A stretch of DNA of 5,056 nt from NCBI GenBank assembly GCA_003564735.1, contig PXEK01000348.1, forward strand, positions 1 to 5,056. The letters are read 5' to 3'. Source of the DNA: Cryomorphaceae bacterium. Lineage in GTDB: Bacteria > Bacteroidota > Bacteroidia > Flavobacteriales_G > Salibacteraceae. The position numbers and the translations under genes are program-made. Below are positions 4,762 through 5,056 of this stretch, piece after piece. Numbering within the stretch: position 1 is the first letter of the stretch; each line of letters begins with the position of its first letter. The notes below the pieces were generated by a model. That model ran no database searches. It saw nothing but the letters and a program-made list of their open reading frames with translations, and was not told the DNA's origin.

Positions 4762-4879
4762 TTGTCTCGCGTACGAGATAAAAACAGGGTCTTTTTGTCT
4801 CGCAAACGAGATAAGATAGTGGTGATTTTGTCTTGTGGGGGAGATAAGAAAGTTTATTTTTGTCTCTTAAATAAGATAG
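4762..4879 (+). repeat. Four phased TTGTCT-N8-AGATAR units upstream of ATPase
   Basis: Units are 4762-4781, 4795-4814, 4828-4847 and 4860-4879. All begin with TTGTCT; three end in AGATAA and the last in AGATAG. The eight middle bases vary (CGCGTACG, CGCAAACG, TGTGGGGG, CTTAAATA). Starts are 33, 33 and 32 bp apart, about three helical turns, so all units face nearly the same side of DNA. The half-sites form an imperfect dyad with the same mismatch (AGAT rather than AGAC) in every unit. Only the first two could form an extended RNA stem, because the inner bases do not pair in units 3 and 4. This favours a DNA-binding protein that contacts the outer half-sites. The array ends two bases before the GTG start codon, and the last unit overlaps the promoter. 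Confidence 0.9.
4833..4862 (+). promoter_or_regulatory. Probable Bacteroidetes-type promoter of the ATPase gene
   Basis: TATTTTTG at 4855-4862 is a perfect match to the -7 consensus TAnnTTTG, and TTG at 4833-4835 lies 19 bases upstream as a -33 element. Transcription would start near 4869, leaving a leader of roughly 13 bases before GTG 4882. The -33 element sits in array unit 3, and the -7 box shares its final TTG with array unit 4, so a protein bound to the array would probably block this promoter. Confidence 0.45.
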
Positions 4880-4881
4880 AA

Positions 4882-5056
4882 GTGAAGAATTTATTCAAGC
4901 AAATTATTGTTGAGCGCCAGGATTGGCTGAAGAATATAAAGGTTTCTCCAAGAGATATTGAGATTGAGAAAGAGGTAAATTACGTATTTACGGGATTGAG
5001 ACGTGCAGGAAAATCTTACTTTTTATACCAATTGATTAAAAACATGACGTTTGAAA
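4882..5056 (+). CDS. AAA-type ATPase (AAA_14/DUF4143-like), 5' part
   Basis: The first 58 codons are present; the gene is cut by the window end. After an amphipathic N-terminal lead (VKNLFKQIIVERQDWLKN), strand NYVFTG runs into the Walker A P-loop GLRRAGKS (38-45) and a helix YFLYQLIKNM. The G-x-R-R-x-G-K-S/T form is typical of the AAA_14/DUF4143 ATPases that are widespread in Bacteroidetes and archaea, usually about 400 residues long with unknown function. The start is taken as GTG 4882, which gives the short lead usual before the P-loop. An in-frame ATG at 4756 would add 42 residues encoded by the repeat array and would lie upstream of the predicted promoter. The sampled line has 32% GC, lower than the envelope operon, suggesting transfer. 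The family assignment is good to superfamily level only, because Walker B and the C-terminal domain lie outside. Confidence 0.8.
   Translation, partial: MKNLFKQIIVERQDWLKNIKVSPRDIEIEKEVNYVFTGLRRAGKSYFLYQLIKNMTFE

Larger units (their letters stand above)
4535..4881. other. Divergent intergenic region between envelope operon and ATPase gene
   Basis: These 347 bases separate the minus-strand operon from the plus-strand ATPase gene and must carry both promoters. The left half holds the weak operon promoter and an inverted repeat at 4665-4721. The right third is the phased TTGTCT-N8-AGATAR array. An ATG at 4756 is in frame with the ATPase, and the frame stays open through the array, but the resulting peptide looks like translated repeat DNA. 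Confidence 0.7.

Noticed and set aside
4762..4879. CRISPR array
   Set aside because: Repeats are bipartite 20-mers with variable centres and only 12-13-bp linkers; there are no spacers of normal size and no cas gene.
1..5056. tRNA, rRNA or riboswitch genes
   Set aside because: No cloverleaf, rRNA-like or recognised riboswitch pattern was seen by eye on either strand; a covariance-model scan would be decisive.

Overview
The window looks like Bacteroidetes (Flavobacteriia-like) chromosome. The evidence is a DUF5777-type beta-barrel beside a YceI protein, a lipoprotein with an acidic stretch after its lipid cysteine, A-rich leaders without clear Shine-Dalgarno sites, a good match to the Bacteroidetes -7 promoter box (TAnnTTTG), and AACCTGTAAGGT-type palindromes. 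No database search was possible, so all names rest on motif reading.

Layout. Bases 1-132 (minus) hold the 5' end of an unrecognised reading frame that runs off the window. Bases 199-858 (minus) encode a small exported, probably outer-membrane beta-barrel protein. Bases 883-1212 are intergenic and hold a degenerate tandem repeat and the first copy of a palindromic element. Bases 1213-1815 (plus) encode an IS200-like, REP-associated tyrosine transposase (RAYT). Around it lie four copies of the 13-mer AACCTGTMAGGTY: one upstream, two forming a 13-bp-stem hairpin downstream, and one further downstream. The outermost two copies sit in an 18/20-identical direct repeat that brackets the gene, so 1093-2043 resembles a self-contained RAYT/REP unit. 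Bases 2044-2254 are a pyrimidine-rich, low-complexity spacer with hexamer and 16-mer tandem repeats.

Bases 2255-4534 (minus) form a compact four-gene operon, transcribed in the order CX4CH cytochrome-like lipoprotein, membrane-anchored OB-fold protein, YceI-family periplasmic lipid-binding protein, DUF5777 beta-barrel. The gaps are only 6, 12 and 3 bases, so co-expression is very likely. A joint envelope role in redox chemistry or in handling isoprenoids/quinones is an inference from family knowledge.

Bases 4535-4881 are a divergent intergenic region. Its right part carries four 20-bp units, TTGTCT-N8-AGATAR, starting 33, 33 and 32 bp apart and ending two bases before the GTG start of an AAA-type ATPase (4882 to the window end, truncated). 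A perfect -7 box overlaps the last unit. This phased array is the most distinctive unexplained element in the window.

Hand counts of sampled 60-base lines gave 23-38% GC in the transposase and 32% in the ATPase, against 48-63% in the neighbouring envelope genes. This suggests that both the transposase and the ATPase are accessory insertions in a more GC-rich backbone.
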